Origin: Porites lobata
Lineage: Eukaryota > Cnidaria > Anthozoa > Scleractinia > Poritidae
Direction: 5' to 3'
DNA length: 64,000 bases
Assembly: GCA_942486035.1 (NCBI GenBank)
Contig: CALNXK010000098.1
Coordinates: forward strand, 1,878,001 to 1,942,000
The notes below the pieces were generated by a model. The model had not been told where the DNA came from, ran no database searches, and worked only from the letters and a program-made list of their open reading frames with translations. The translations under genes and the position numbers were made by a program. This document shows, one piece after another, positions 36,247 through 47,342 of the stretch; the stretch's first letter is position 1; each line of letters starts with the position of its first letter.

Positions 36247-37030
36247 GAAAAGTCACCGCGCGATGCCATAACTCCCAATGTACAACTCCCCAAGGGTACG
36301 TTTGTGGGTTGCCTTGACGAAGATACCGGAACTGTTCATCGTAATAGTTCCAGTCCCCCCCACGTGTGGCGATGTCGCGCACTGTTTCGCAAAATTGCAT
36401 CAAATTTGGCGTCTCTCTGGGGAATTTTTCGCAGTAGACTGCAACAAAAGAGTGGAAGGCCGACACCCACTCGTGAATAGACGTCAATTTCTTCGCATTG
36501 TGTACCGGTTCGAATGTAAAATTAGGGGTTTTAGACCCAATTCCGGCGGTGGGAGCGGTGATAGATAATGCGAACTTATCCGGATTAGGGGACATATCTA
36601 GAAGAGAGCCAAAGTTGACGAATTCCTCCGCCCAGATCTTATTCTTTAGGCGTGCACTCAAGCGGCTACCTAAGGGTACACCTATACTAGAAAATAAAGG
36701 CGCACTGGGTAATATCTCGCTACCTGACGACTCAACGGCCCCAACTGGAGTATTGGTAAGGGACTGCACATCGCGTTGCACTGCGTCGGTGACCAGATTG
36801 ATGGAACGGGAAGAATTCTGGGCCGCGTTGGTCGACTGTATCGCCGTTTTCACTGCAGCGACAATAGACGAAACCATTGCATCAGAAAGGCCCTCGGATC
36901 CCACACCAGATGCAGACGCCTCAACAGCCGCTTGGGAGGGGGGGATTTCGACCGGGTCAGGAACAAATTGGACGCTGACGGTATCGTCTGACGGTCCTGC
37001 TGTTCGTCGCGATTTCCTTCGTGGCGGCAT
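35972..37030 (-). CDS. Gag-like protein with C-terminal zinc knuckle
   Basis: A full frame of 352 residues from ATG at 37030. The N-terminus is basic (MPPRRKSRRT), then there is a low-complexity Ser/Ala region to about 110. A conserved-looking middle (about 125-265) is rich in Trp and aromatic residues. A Cys/His cluster follows (C288, C297, C300, H304, C306, C309, H313, C318), ending in a C-X2-C-X3-H-X4-C knuckle. Its position before RT and the knuckle fit a nucleic-acid-binding Gag. It would package element RNA in the cytoplasm. It overlaps the RT frame. Confidence 0.75.
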   Translation of the reverse strand: MPPRRKSRRTAGPSDDTVSVQFVPDPVEIPPSQAAVEASASGVGSEGLSDAMVSSIVAAVKTAIQSTNAAQNSSRSINLVTDAVQRDVQSLTNTPVGAVESSGSEILPSAPLFSSIGVPLGSRLSARLKNKIWAEEFVNFGSLLDMSPNPDKFALSITAPTAGIGSKTPNFTFEPVHNAKKLTSIHEWVSAFHSFVAVYCEKFPRETPNLMQFCETVRDIATRGGDWNYYDEQFRYLRQGNPQTYPWGVVHWELWHRAVTFRAKSGYFATDKPNSRFRGKQSMVRGVCFTFNAGRPCAGCRYDHKCSKCGGRHAATSCQSASNIPKPAGDRTIATPSHNKQPASNAGKSIHP

Positions 37031-37528
37031 GCTGATTAATAAGGCCTATAAAACTTAGCTAGAGTTAATTCGGACATGTTATAGGCAAAGTCGGGATTAG
37101 ACAACAAGGAGAATCAAGGGGGGCAGAATGCATTGTACGCTAATTCAAAAATGCAGGATGCCCATTAACCAGCTACAACAATCGTATGTCATCATATGTG
37201 ATGGGAGAGCGTCAGTCACGGGCCGATCACATAGGTATCTATAAAGACACATGTAAAAGCGTTAATAGCTGGAGTGAATTGGGCACGTCAACGACGGCCG
37301 GATTTGGTTGTCACTCAGGCACATAACGCAACAAATTCCAAAGACAATGATTGACATAAATCAGGGATGGGCATCACACAGGAATGCACAGAATCCCAAA
37401 GCAACTATTAAATTGCAACAAAAGCACATGGACAGGACAGAAAAAGACACCAAAAGCCCACTGAACGCAACTCCTTGGCCAAAGCTATGAACTTGCCAAA
37501 AATTAAAACTGGTTGGGCGAGAAATTCC
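37031..37528 (-). other. Spacer between hydrolase and gag frames inside the retrotransposon
   Basis: About 500 bp without an open frame that I support; it may hold the promoter or leader for the gag-RT transcript. No repeat seen. Confidence 0.4.
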
Positions 37529-38104
37529 TTATGTTTTTATGCGTTTTAAACAATGCAGTACTGCCCCCCTTACACTCCTGTACAGTTTATGCTGCCCTTC
37601 TGTATTTAAGTGGACACCATCGTATGACAAGTATGAACGGGAAGCCCGCCAAAATCCCCGATGCGTCCAATATATGGCAAAGGGGAGCGGTTCTAAGACC
37701 CCTTGAAGGTACTGCGCCAGGATTTGTACGTTTGCATTGAACGTCCCAACCGGGTGCCTTTTAACGGTTTGACCAACACAAACTAAGCGAACCCCGTACT
37801 CATTATGAAGTAAACAGACCAAATCCTTGATGGCAGAGCCAACAGATGCTGGAGAGGACCGACGGCGTGTGAGGTCGTTAGTACCGATTTGTAAAAGTAC
37901 AACATCAGGTTTAAAACGTTCTACTTCGGTTAAATCAAACCGCCTAACCTTATCGATTGTTCGACCCCCAACGCCATGCCAATGAATTGTAACCGGGGTA
38001 TTAATGTTTAAATTAAGGTTATATGTGGGACTATTCCTAATAATAAAATCCCGGAGCCTACGTATAAAGGAGTGACCCAAAATCAGAACCCTCGGCTGTT
38101 CCAT
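37529..38104 (-). CDS. SGNH/GDSL-type hydrolase carried by YR retrotransposon
   Basis: 191 residues from the ATG at 38104 (the open frame extends 7 codons upstream to a GTG). The SGNH blocks are all visible: Ser12 in GHSF (block I), Gly47 in GVGGRT (block II), Asn76 in IGTND (block III), and Asp162 and His165 in SYDGVHL (block V). SGNH enzymes cleave ester bonds of lipids or carbohydrates; the role in a retrotransposon is unknown, with membrane release proposed for esterases in other retroelements. It is first in the element on the coding strand, 498 bp before gag. No signal peptide. All catalytic residues are present. Confidence 0.85.
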   Translation of the reverse strand: MEQPRVLILGHSFIRRLRDFIIRNSPTYNLNLNINTPVTIHWHGVGGRTIDKVRRFDLTEVERFKPDVVLLQIGTNDLTRRRSSPASVGSAIKDLVCLLHNEYGVRLVCVGQTVKRHPVGTFNANVQILAQYLQGVLEPLPFAIYWTHRGFWRASRSYLSYDGVHLNTEGQHKLYRSVRGAVLHCLKRIKT

Positions 38105-38991
38105 ACCGACAAAAAAGAAAAACACAAAAAAACTTGCCTGAAAAATTTGAACAGATAACTTGCCACACGATGGTGTAGAGGTAAAAAGGGGCCCTCGTAT
38201 TCGCGCAACGTACTATAAAGCAATGCTCGATCACATGTTACCTAGTACCCAGTTCACGCAGCCAGTGCTTGATAACAACAGGTATCCCGACGCAAAAATG
38301 TAATTATGTTTGGGACATAATTTTTGTTTAGATAATTAATTATATAACATATTTATCGACGCTCCATTAGGCAACTATCTTCAGTTAATTTCGTTCTTGT
38401 ATGGTAAGAGTACACATAGAACGGAAATCAAATAAGTCATGAATTCCAAATTCCTTTTTCATTTTATAGATGTACACCTTTTTGACCGAAGTTATTCTTT
38501 GAATTTATATAAAAAATGTGGTCTGGATTAATATTTTCGTGTCTCGTCACTGTGATATTTCAGAAAGCTTCATTACGAAGGGGAGGATATACTTCAATCT
38601 CTTAGGTTAGTTTCAAATTAGACTTTTCATATAGTCACCTATCTTTTGTTCGGAAGATAGTCGAGATGTTACCGACGACCATCTTAGTTTCAAAGGAACA
38701 GAGTCCAGCTTGTAAAGCCCGACGCCTACCACCCCCTCAGCTCGATCCCTTTGAAATAAAAATAGCCTCCGGTAACGATTGTTGATCGATCACGATGATT
38801 TTGCGGGAAAATAAGGGAATGTGAACAGTCTAATTTCTAAGACAAATCAAACTTTGTCTAATCTAAATATATAAGGGTTTTCCCTTTGGTGGTTTTGACA
38901 ATACTAATTGGGTCATTGTACATTATTTTTATTTCATAAATACTGAGTGAACCTGTTTGAGTCAACGTGAGTGAATACGTGCTTCATTGTT

Positions 38992-39044
38992 TGTATCAGA
39001 AATTGAACGAGCGAGCGCAGCGAGCAAGTGAGATTTCTGATACA
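38992..39044. repeat. 53-bp hairpin in unit B
   Basis: Same as 29778-29830; absent from unit C. Confidence 0.75.
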
Positions 39045-40365
39045 TCACCAACTCGAGAGAAAATCCCGTACGCGCGGCCTGCCCATGAAGTAATCTCTAT
39101 ATATTTTATTGGCTTATACCCACCAGGATGCATTTTTCACATATTTGTAGATATTTTTAACTACTCTCGTTTCCCCAGGTGAAGTTTAAATTACTGAATT
39201 TTCCTTTTAATTGTAGTTTTTCCTCTCAAACCAAACTGTCAAAGTTTGAATGGGTTTGAATTGCCGGATAAGAACATGTGGTTCAGAATAAGGTATCATC
39301 ACCTTAATAAGTCTAACCTGGCATTGATAAGCAGGGATACAAACAGTAAAACTCATGCCATGATGACAAGGAATTGAAATTCGCCTGTAAAGTGCTGTTG
39401 ATTCCGGCTACCTCAATATTAAAACCACTTTATCTTTGTTTGAGGAAAAGTTCTTGACATGAAGCGATAAAATAGTATATGGTGTCGACTTTTTGTTTGT
39501 CTTTATAATTTAACAAACTGAAAAATGTAGTTACTTACATCCATTTTCAAGGCCCATGTCAGGAACCCATGCCATCACCCGGTTAAAAGTTTTCGATCAA
39601 TACTGCTGACCCGGGTTAAAGTCGTTTTTACGGGTTAGTTAGGTGTAATTTTCATCATAGTCATGACTGTCTAAGTACGTTTTTCGTGGAAATGGAATTT
39701 CTGCTGGTCTTAATGTCAGTACAAAAGTATAATACTAGGCCTGTGAAATAATTTTTAGTTTTGGAGTTAGTCTTGGGCTATTAATAAATATTCTTTCTCT
39801 TAAAAACAAGCAACGATATTGCAAAATCATCACGATAATGATATCAGCTGCCATATTTTTTTTCACTCTGCAGCTGTAATTCTTTAGCAGTCCCCAATAT
39901 GAGAGTTATTCTCGTTATATCTGACAAAAAGATTGTGTAAAGTACAAATTTAATTGTCCTGGAAAATAAAGATAATTTTAGGCCAAGGATTCGCACGCTA
40001 CTTCCTGAGCTACCAAGGAGAGAATAGAGCCCTCTTCGCTCGTGCTGTACCAACAAAATTGACCTTATGGTATAATGTACCTCTTCTTGGATAGATTACA
40101 TGCTTTGCGTCTTTCTTTTGCATAATCATCATGCGCGTTGACGTTGCATCATATTATGACTTTATAAAATAAATTAATCTTCATTTTATTTTTTGTTTCC
40201 TTGTGAGAAGCAACTCACAAACGAAAATCATTCTAACATTGCGTGCATGCAGTTAAAGGATGTCAAACATAATAAACTCTTAATTCATTCTATCATTTTG
40301 TATTGAAAAACCTTTTCAATTTTAGTCAGCGCTGGTGTATTGCTCCGGTATATTTCTGTGAGGAA

Positions 40366-40376
40366 TTTCTTCTTCT

Positions 40377-40408
<32 letters not shown>

Positions 40409-40463
40409 TTCTTCTTCTTCTTCTTCTTCTTCTTCTTCTTCTTCTTCTTCTCCTTCTTCTTCG
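40366..40463. repeat. (TTC)n microsatellite of unit B
   Basis: About 98 bp, the longest of the three homologous tracts. Confidence 0.9.
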
Positions 40464-42604
40464 TCTTTTTTTGTTTTGATTTTTTTTTTTTTTACTATTT
40501 CAAATAGCTTTAGCACACGAAATTAAGGACGCACTTCAACCTCTTAAACCTCTTGGCGGTGTCCATATATGAATAAATAGCTGATCTAACTTCAGAAACA
40601 CTGAGATTTCGACAATATTGAGCTGCTGTTTTTTCCTCTCTGACATTATTGTGATGAGCAGTTTCATGTTCCGTAAAATGTCCTTTTATTACATGGACTG
40701 TCCTCCCCTAAGAGCAGTGTGAATGACTGTCTTTATATTTTTCAAGAGTGTCCTTCAACATCAAGTGGGCGCGAATAAAGCCGGCGGGAGAGTAAAGGAT
40801 GACTCAAATACCTTATTATTGATCACGATACGAGATCGAAATCTTGCAAGACGACCAACATGACAACAGGGCAGACACGCTCGGTAATACTGCCAGGAGA
40901 TCGAAGGGGGCAACTCTGTTATAATATATCAATATTCCCTTCGCAGCATACAAAAACGCAGTATATCAGGTGCAAAATTAACGCTCTCTATTAAAAATTG
41001 CTGGGTAAGAAAATCAACGTTGTACTATCTTGCACGGGCACTCTAGGTTCAAGCCTTTCAGTCTAATACTCTTTCTTTCCAGGACTGAACTTAGCTGCCT
41101 ACAAGAAAGTTAACTTTTTAAATAATTGAAATATATGACTTAATCAATGAATCAATGACAATTTTAAAATACAATAATTAAACGCTTTGCTTGGAATTGA
41201 TGCTATATTATTGCTCTCTACATCCATTTGTCAGCAATGTTACAAATATTTTGAACGGTAGGGGTCTTTTCTGGAATTAAAAATAAATAGAATGAGACAA
41301 AATTAAATTGAAAGCCATTTCACATGAGATAAATAATTATGATGCTATCATGCCTGCTTTGATTAAAATGCAACCAAAAAAATCATCCAAATAGTGACCA
41401 AACAGACTTAACTGACGAGTGTTCCACATAATGGACCACTTGATCTTTTTAAGTCAGCCCTGATTTTTGTCTAGTGTTTGTGAACTTGTTTTCAACTTTT
41501 TCAGGGTAGATAACCTCACAATACTTTTATCTACGCCTTTAAGGAAAGAGTTAATACATAATAGTAACCAAAAAGACTAGAATTCTAACATTTATAATAG
41601 AATACTTTTGGACTATGCGACACTCACTCGGGTGCAGTGAGGTCATTTTTAACCTCTTAAACAGACTTAATATGTGCATTTATCCCAACAATTACCAGGA
41701 AAGAAGTGTAATTGGGTCTCAACGTGACTTATCTACATCACCCCTTAGTCTCACAGCGTTTAAGACTCTCTGTCAACTTTATTTGGGAGGATACTCTTGA
41801 AAGGATAAAGTCTTTATTCGACGTATTGGTGGAAAATAGGGTCTTTTTTTCCTAATGAGCAGATACATGTATATTAAAAGCGGACATGCACTGGAGGCAA
41901 ATCGCAATAATAAAACAATGGTAAATCAAAGAAATCGCAATACTTTCTCCATACGCCAAGGGGAGCTTTAAACACGAAGTATGGGATCCTTTGTAAATCC
42001 CAGGGCCTCTCAAGGGTACATTAACAAATACTGTTAGTCAGTCACATATTAGACTATCCTTGGCCGATATCATACTGACGATCAAGGCGGAACTAGGATA
42101 TGCACGTACTTTCATTCTTGAAAATACTTTTTGAAAAAGATGTATTATTCACAGAAATAGACCATGAGAGTAGTCCGCAATCTCACCCAGTAATGGAATG
42201 AAAAACATTTTTTAGCATTTTAAATTGTTGAGTTCCAAAGGGCAAATAAAACCTGCTAAGAAACAGACTGAAATAAAATTTGCAGAGTATCTTCTCTATG
42301 GCAGGGAAATCAGTTGGGGGAAAAACAATCATATTAACAACAACAAAACAAAACATCAACAACAACTGATTAAGGAACATTTTCACTGTACAATTTCCGC
42401 CATACTTATCGCCTCTAGGTATAGGCTTCAAGTGTGGGTTTTCAGAATTATTAAATTTAGCAAGCTATGCACTAATAGATGTTAAATTTGGAATTTCGGG
42501 GTTTGATGTTCACAATATGTGTTGAGTATTTTCATGTGAACGTAAGTCGATGGTTAATATTTACAATATCAATATAGCATGCTTAAGAAAGGTCCCACCA
42601 AAGA

Positions 42605-42612
42605 TATAAAAG
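42605..42612 (+). promoter_or_regulatory. TATA box of unit B gene
   Basis: TATAAAAG, 47 bp before the ATG. The surrounding sequence is the same in unit C and similar in unit 0. Confidence 0.75.
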
Positions 42613-42658
42613 CTCGATTCTGTGCTCCACGGAGTAGAAGTCGGGATAAGGCTGAACG

Positions 42659-43569
42659 ATGAAGACTTTAATCCTGTTAACCTTGGTTGGCTATGTGCTG
42701 GCCTTCAGCTTGGCTCTTCCATTCAACGAAAATGCAGAAAAATCAATTAACAATGAAATGAATGAAATTGCCAACGAATTTCAGGCAGAACAACGTGAAG
42801 GGTAAGACAAAAAAAATGTTACGACACGTAAAATTAAAACAGTGTAGCTTAAAAAAAAGAACATGAATAAGTCAGCAACATGAGGCCGGGGGTCGCATAC
42901 TTTAACATTTGTTCTAGGAACAATTTTCTTTAAGTTTCAGGTTTGAGCATTTCTGAGCTATCTTTCGGAAATAACTTCCTTTAAAGGCCGGTTTTGCATT
43001 GTAAATGTTAATCACATAATTCGTTCAAATAAGTGAAGAGTACCTTAAATTCCTACTTCAGCATTGCAATCTATTGATTTGGTTTTAGTGATGGAGAACT
43101 GACATACGTGCTAGATGAAGATGACGACGGAGAATTAGAAGATGAAGATGAAAACCCGGACGAAGATACAGACGATGAAAACGACGATAATGAAGACGAT
43201 GAAGATGAAGAAGACGAAGACGAAAATGCTGTTGACGAAGTGCAAGGAGAAGATAGTGATGGCGAAGTTGCGGAGAATGAAGACGAAGATGAAAACTCTT
43301 TACTCAGTCAAGGAAACGATTTTTCAGATCCCGCCCCTATTCGGTTCCGACGAGTTGCTCGGCGAGTAGTTCGTCGTGTCCGACGACCCGTCCGCCGAGT
43401 GATTCGAAGAGTAACGCGTCGTTTTCGACGTAGACGTGGTGGTCGTCGCGGAGGTAGAGGCCGTCGACGTGGTGGTCGTCGAGGACGTAGAGGTGGTCGA
43501 CGTGGACGGCGAGGACGAAGAGGACGTAGAGGGCGAAGACGTGGAAGACGTGGAGGTCGTCGCGGTTAA
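42659..43569 (+). CDS. Secreted acidic/arginine-rich precursor, unit B copy
   Basis: Coding exons 42659-42801 and 43089-43569, joined in phase 2 (GTAAG donor, TTTTAG acceptor), give 207 residues. A signal peptide ends near residue 20 (LAFSLA|LPFN). Residues 55-117 hold about 42 Asp/Glu in 62. A linker SLLSQGNDFSDPAPI follows. Residues 133-207 hold about 44 Arg in 75, no Lys. The first part of this domain (133-160) has hydrophobic residues every 3-4 positions (RFRRVARRVVRR), so it could be an amphipathic cationic helix; the rest is GGRRGRRG repeats. There is no cysteine. Secretion is well supported; processing to an antimicrobial peptide is inference from the arminin-like layout. Alternatives are a DNA- or polyanion-binding secreted protein, or a charge-balanced matrix protein. 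Confidence 0.85.
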
Positions 43570-44540
43570 TGGCAAATAAATGTTGAAACATGGTAAGTAC
43601 ACCTACATGTTCGTTGAGAATGAAATTTAAGCTCAGCTATCTCGTAATTGGTCCTACATACAGTGATGATGGGATGATACTGAATAAGTCCTGTCTTCGT
43701 TTTTACTAACTACTATGTGACTGTTAAATATCTATACACGCTTTATGATTTAATTTTACGACAATTGTTAAAACTATGATCACTTATAATGGCTGAAGAA
43801 TGACCGTTTCTAATTTGTGTTCAAATTACAAACTTAAGCCGAGCTCACTCGTCAGTAATTTGAAACTCGCCTGGTCGGGTTTTGGTGATGATTAATAAAA
43901 TATTAACGTCTCTGTCACTTTGGAATAATATTTGTTACTTCAAAGTCTCCTTTTGGCAGTTATTAATATAACATAGGTCAATGAATCTAAAGAGTGTTGA
44001 AATTTTTCAGTGTTATAAAGTTTTCATAGTGCATAAACAAAACTTAGCGAGCACCAATGTTTTGTTTCCGTTGTGTGTTTGTTGTTGTTGTTGTTTTCTT
44101 TTTGTTAGTTGGTTGAGTATGACGACATAAATTTCCCCTATAACACCCTTTGAGATCTACATAATTCTTCATAAACCAGGAAGGCCGAATCCGATACATA
44201 GTTATATTATTCAAAACGTTTTCGGCTCATTAACGTACTCAACGTCTCTTTCTAGACTGAATTTATTCAAAATAAGTGTTGAAAAACAATTTACCACTAT
44301 AAATTGAATAAAACTGTTTTTTTTTTCACTAACGTCAGTTAACTAATTTTTCAACATCTCTTCCTTTTTCAGATTTTCACAAATATGCGTTTGATGGAGA
44401 TTGACAAAACAACAAAGCGAACAGTAAAACGGCTTAATTTACCTCTTGATAGTATCCTGTGTCGATAACATATACTACTGTAAACTTCGCTGTCCAAATT
44501 TTCTGGAATGAAATAAAATCTTTTATTGCATTAAGGAAGT
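43570..44540 (+). other. 3' UTR of unit B gene with intron, polyA signal at 44512
   Basis: Exon 2 ends at 43592 (ATG|GTAAGT), 23 nt after the stop; exon 3 starts at 44373 after TTTTTCAG; AATAAA at 44512-44517. Confidence 0.65.
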
Positions 44541-44978
44541 TTTTGAGATTTTTTACTTAGTACCTACAGTAGTAATTTGGTAACAGAAATAACACCCTTG
44601 GAACAATCTTACATGGCATAAATTATTGACTGGGTTGACTATAATGGGGTCGCATTTTCAATGGAGTTCCTAGAATGGGGTCGCACATTTTCGGATTTTT
44701 GGGGTAAGAAAGTTCTTCACATTTACGATTAGCAAACGTACCAGAATGTTTTTACTGTAGGTGAAAAGTAAAGTGTTCTTCATTCTATATAAGGTAGATA
44801 CATAAATACAAAGTGACTAAGTAAGGATTGCGAAAATTACATTTGCCCAAAAGTGACTAAGATGGGGTCGATAATTGGCCACAGAATAGACAGAGATCTC
44901 CGTTCCCCTTTCCTCCTTCCCATCACCCCTCGCGCTTCTCTCCTTTCTCAAGAGAGACGACTGAGGACGAGTCAGTCG

Positions 44979-45211
44979 CTTGATTTCATTGCGTGGGGGA
45001 GAAAGGGATGGCCCAATGTTGAGAGCTCTCGCTTTCCACCAGTGTGGCCCGGGTTCAATTTTAGGCGTCAACGCCATAATTATGCGGGTTGAGTTTGTTG
45101 TTGGTTCTCTCCTCTTTACTCCGGGTACTCCTATCCTCAAGAGCGAGCATTTATAAATCCCAGTTCCAGCAGGAATGGTAAAAAAAGAACCACTATGTGG
45201 ATGCGCTACCT
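44979..45211 (+). repeat. tRNA-derived SINE at head of unit C
   Basis: Close copy of 28106-28352, with box B GGTTCAATTT. Confidence 0.6.
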
Positions 45212-47275
45212 TGCATGACGGAATAATTTCCTCACAGAACCGGAAAGGGGCAATCAATTAACATCCCAATAGGCCCTTCCCTTTTACCTGGATAATATAC
45301 ATGTGCGTCATGAAATTTCTTTTAGATAATTAATTATATAACATATTTATCGACGCTCCATTAGGCAACTATCTTCAGTTAATTTCGTTCTTGTATGGTA
45401 GGAGTACACATAGAACGGAAATCAAATAAGTCATGAATTCCAAATTCCTTTTTCATTTTATAGATGTACACCTTTTTGACCGAAGTTATTCTTTCAATTT
45501 ATAAAAAAAATGTGGTCTGGATTAATATTTTCGTGTCTCGTCACTGTGATATTTCAGAAAGCTTCATTACGAAGGGGAGGATATACTTCAATCTCTTAGG
45601 TTAGTTTCAAATTAGACTTTTCATATAGTCACCTATCTTTTGTTCGGAAGATAGTCGAGATGTTACCGACGGCCATCTTAGTTTCAAAGGAACAGAGTTT
45701 AGCTTGTAAAGCCCGACGCCTACCACCCCCTCAGCTCGATCCCTTTGAAATAAAAATAGCCTCCGGTAACGATTGTTGATCGATCACGATGATTTTGCGG
45801 GAAAATAAGGGAATGTGAACAGTCTAATTTCTAAGACAAATCAAACTTTGTCTAATCTAAATATATAAGGGTTTTCCCTTTGGTGGTTTTGACAATACTA
45901 ATTGGGTCATTGTACATTATTTTCATTTCATAAATACTGAGTGAATCTGTTTGAGTCAACGTGAGTGAATACGTGGTTCATTGTTTGTCAACTCGTGAGA
46001 AAATCCCGTACGCGCGGCCTGCCCATGAAGTAATCTCTATATATTTTATTGGCTTATACCCACCAGGATGCATTTTTCACATATTTGTAGATATTTTTAA
46101 CTACTCTCGTTTCCCCAGGTGAAGTTTAAATTACTGAATTTTCCTTTTAATAGTAGTTTTTCCTCTCAAACCAAACTTCAAAGTTTGAATGGGTTTGAAT
46201 TGCCGGATAAGATCATGTGGTTCAGAATAAGGTATCATCACCTTAATAAGTCTAACCTGGCATTGATAAGCAGGGATACAAACTGAGTAAAACTCATGCC
46301 ATGATGACAAGGAATTGAAATTTCGCCTGTAAAGTGCTGTTGATTCCGGCTACCTCAATATTGAAACCACTTTCTCTTTGTTTGAGGAAAAGTTCTTGAC
46401 ATGAAGCGATAAAATAGTATATGGTGTCGACTTTTTGTTTGTCTTTATAATTTATCAATCTGAAAAATGTAGTTACTTACATCCATTTTTAAGGCCCATG
46501 TCAGGAACCCATCACCCGGTTAAAAGTTTTCGATCAATACTGCGGACCCGGGTTAAAGTCGTTTTTACGGGTTAGTTAGGTGTAATTTTCAACATAGTCA
46601 TGACTGTCTAAGTACGTTTTTCGTGGAAATGGAATTTCTGCTGGTCTTAATGTCAGTACAAAAGTATAATACTAGGCCTGTGAAATAATTTTTAGTTTTG
46701 GAGTTAGTCTTGGGCTATTAATAAATATTCTTTCTCTTAAAAACAAGCAACGATATTGCAAAATCATCACGATAATGATATCAGCTGCCATATTTTTTTT
46801 CACTTTGCAGCTGTAATTCTTTAGCAGTCCCCAATATGAGAGTTATTCTCGTTATATCTGACAAAAAGATTGTGTAAAGTACAAATTTAATTGTCCTGGA
46901 AAATGGAAAGGATTCGCACGCTTCCTGAGCTACCAAGGAGAGAATAGAGCCCTTCGCTCGTGCTGTACCAGTAAAATTGACCTTATAATAATGTACTCTT
47001 CTTGATAGATTACATGCTTTGCGTTTTAGTTTTGCATAATCATCATGCGCGTTGACGTTGCATCATATTATGACTTTATAAAATAAATTAATCTTCATTT
47101 TATTTTTTGTTTCCTTGTGAGAAGCAACTCACAAACGAAAATCATTCTAACATTGCGTGCATGCAGTTAAAGGATGTCAAACATAATAAACTCTTAATTC
47201 ATTCTATCATTTTGTATTGAAAAACCTTTTCAATTTTAGTCAGCGCTGGTGTATTGCTCCGGTATTTTTGAGGAA

Positions 47276-47342
47276 TTTCTTCTTCTTCTTCTTCTTCTTC
47301 TTCTTCTTCTTCTTCTTCTTCTTGCTTCTCCTTCTTCTTCGT
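47276..47342. repeat. (TTC)n microsatellite of unit C
   Basis: About 67 bp, the shortest of the three homologous tracts. Confidence 0.9.

Larger units (their letters stand above)
33162..38327 (-). mobile_element. YR retrotransposon with SGNH hydrolase, near-complete
   Basis: A 5.17-kb insert between the broken end of unit A and the start of unit B. Minus-strand order: SGNH hydrolase, gag-like protein, RT-RNase H, tyrosine recombinase. YR retrotransposons of the Ngaro and DIRS groups are known to have gag-RT-RH-YR, and some encode an SGNH-type hydrolase. I could not find the terminal repeats by eye; the 3' end has two related stretches near 33330-33360 and 33453-33480 (both with CTGACTGACC). 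Ends are set by where unit similarity stops. Confidence 0.85.
38328..44890 (+). repeat. Tandem unit B
   Basis: Matches unit C (45322-51934, offset about 6.99 kb) almost base for base, and unit A (29105-33161). It begins exactly where the retrotransposon ends and lacks the SINE head present in A and C, so the SINE side was lost at the junction. Ends with a copy of a dispersed repeat (about 44626-44890, motif ATGGGGTCGCA). Confidence 0.9.

Noticed and set aside
36498..37058. 186-codon plus-strand frame opposite gag
   Set aside because: Shadow of the gag-like frame on the other strand.
40322..40516. Poly-Glu protein on the minus strand
   Set aside because: Translation of the TTC microsatellite.
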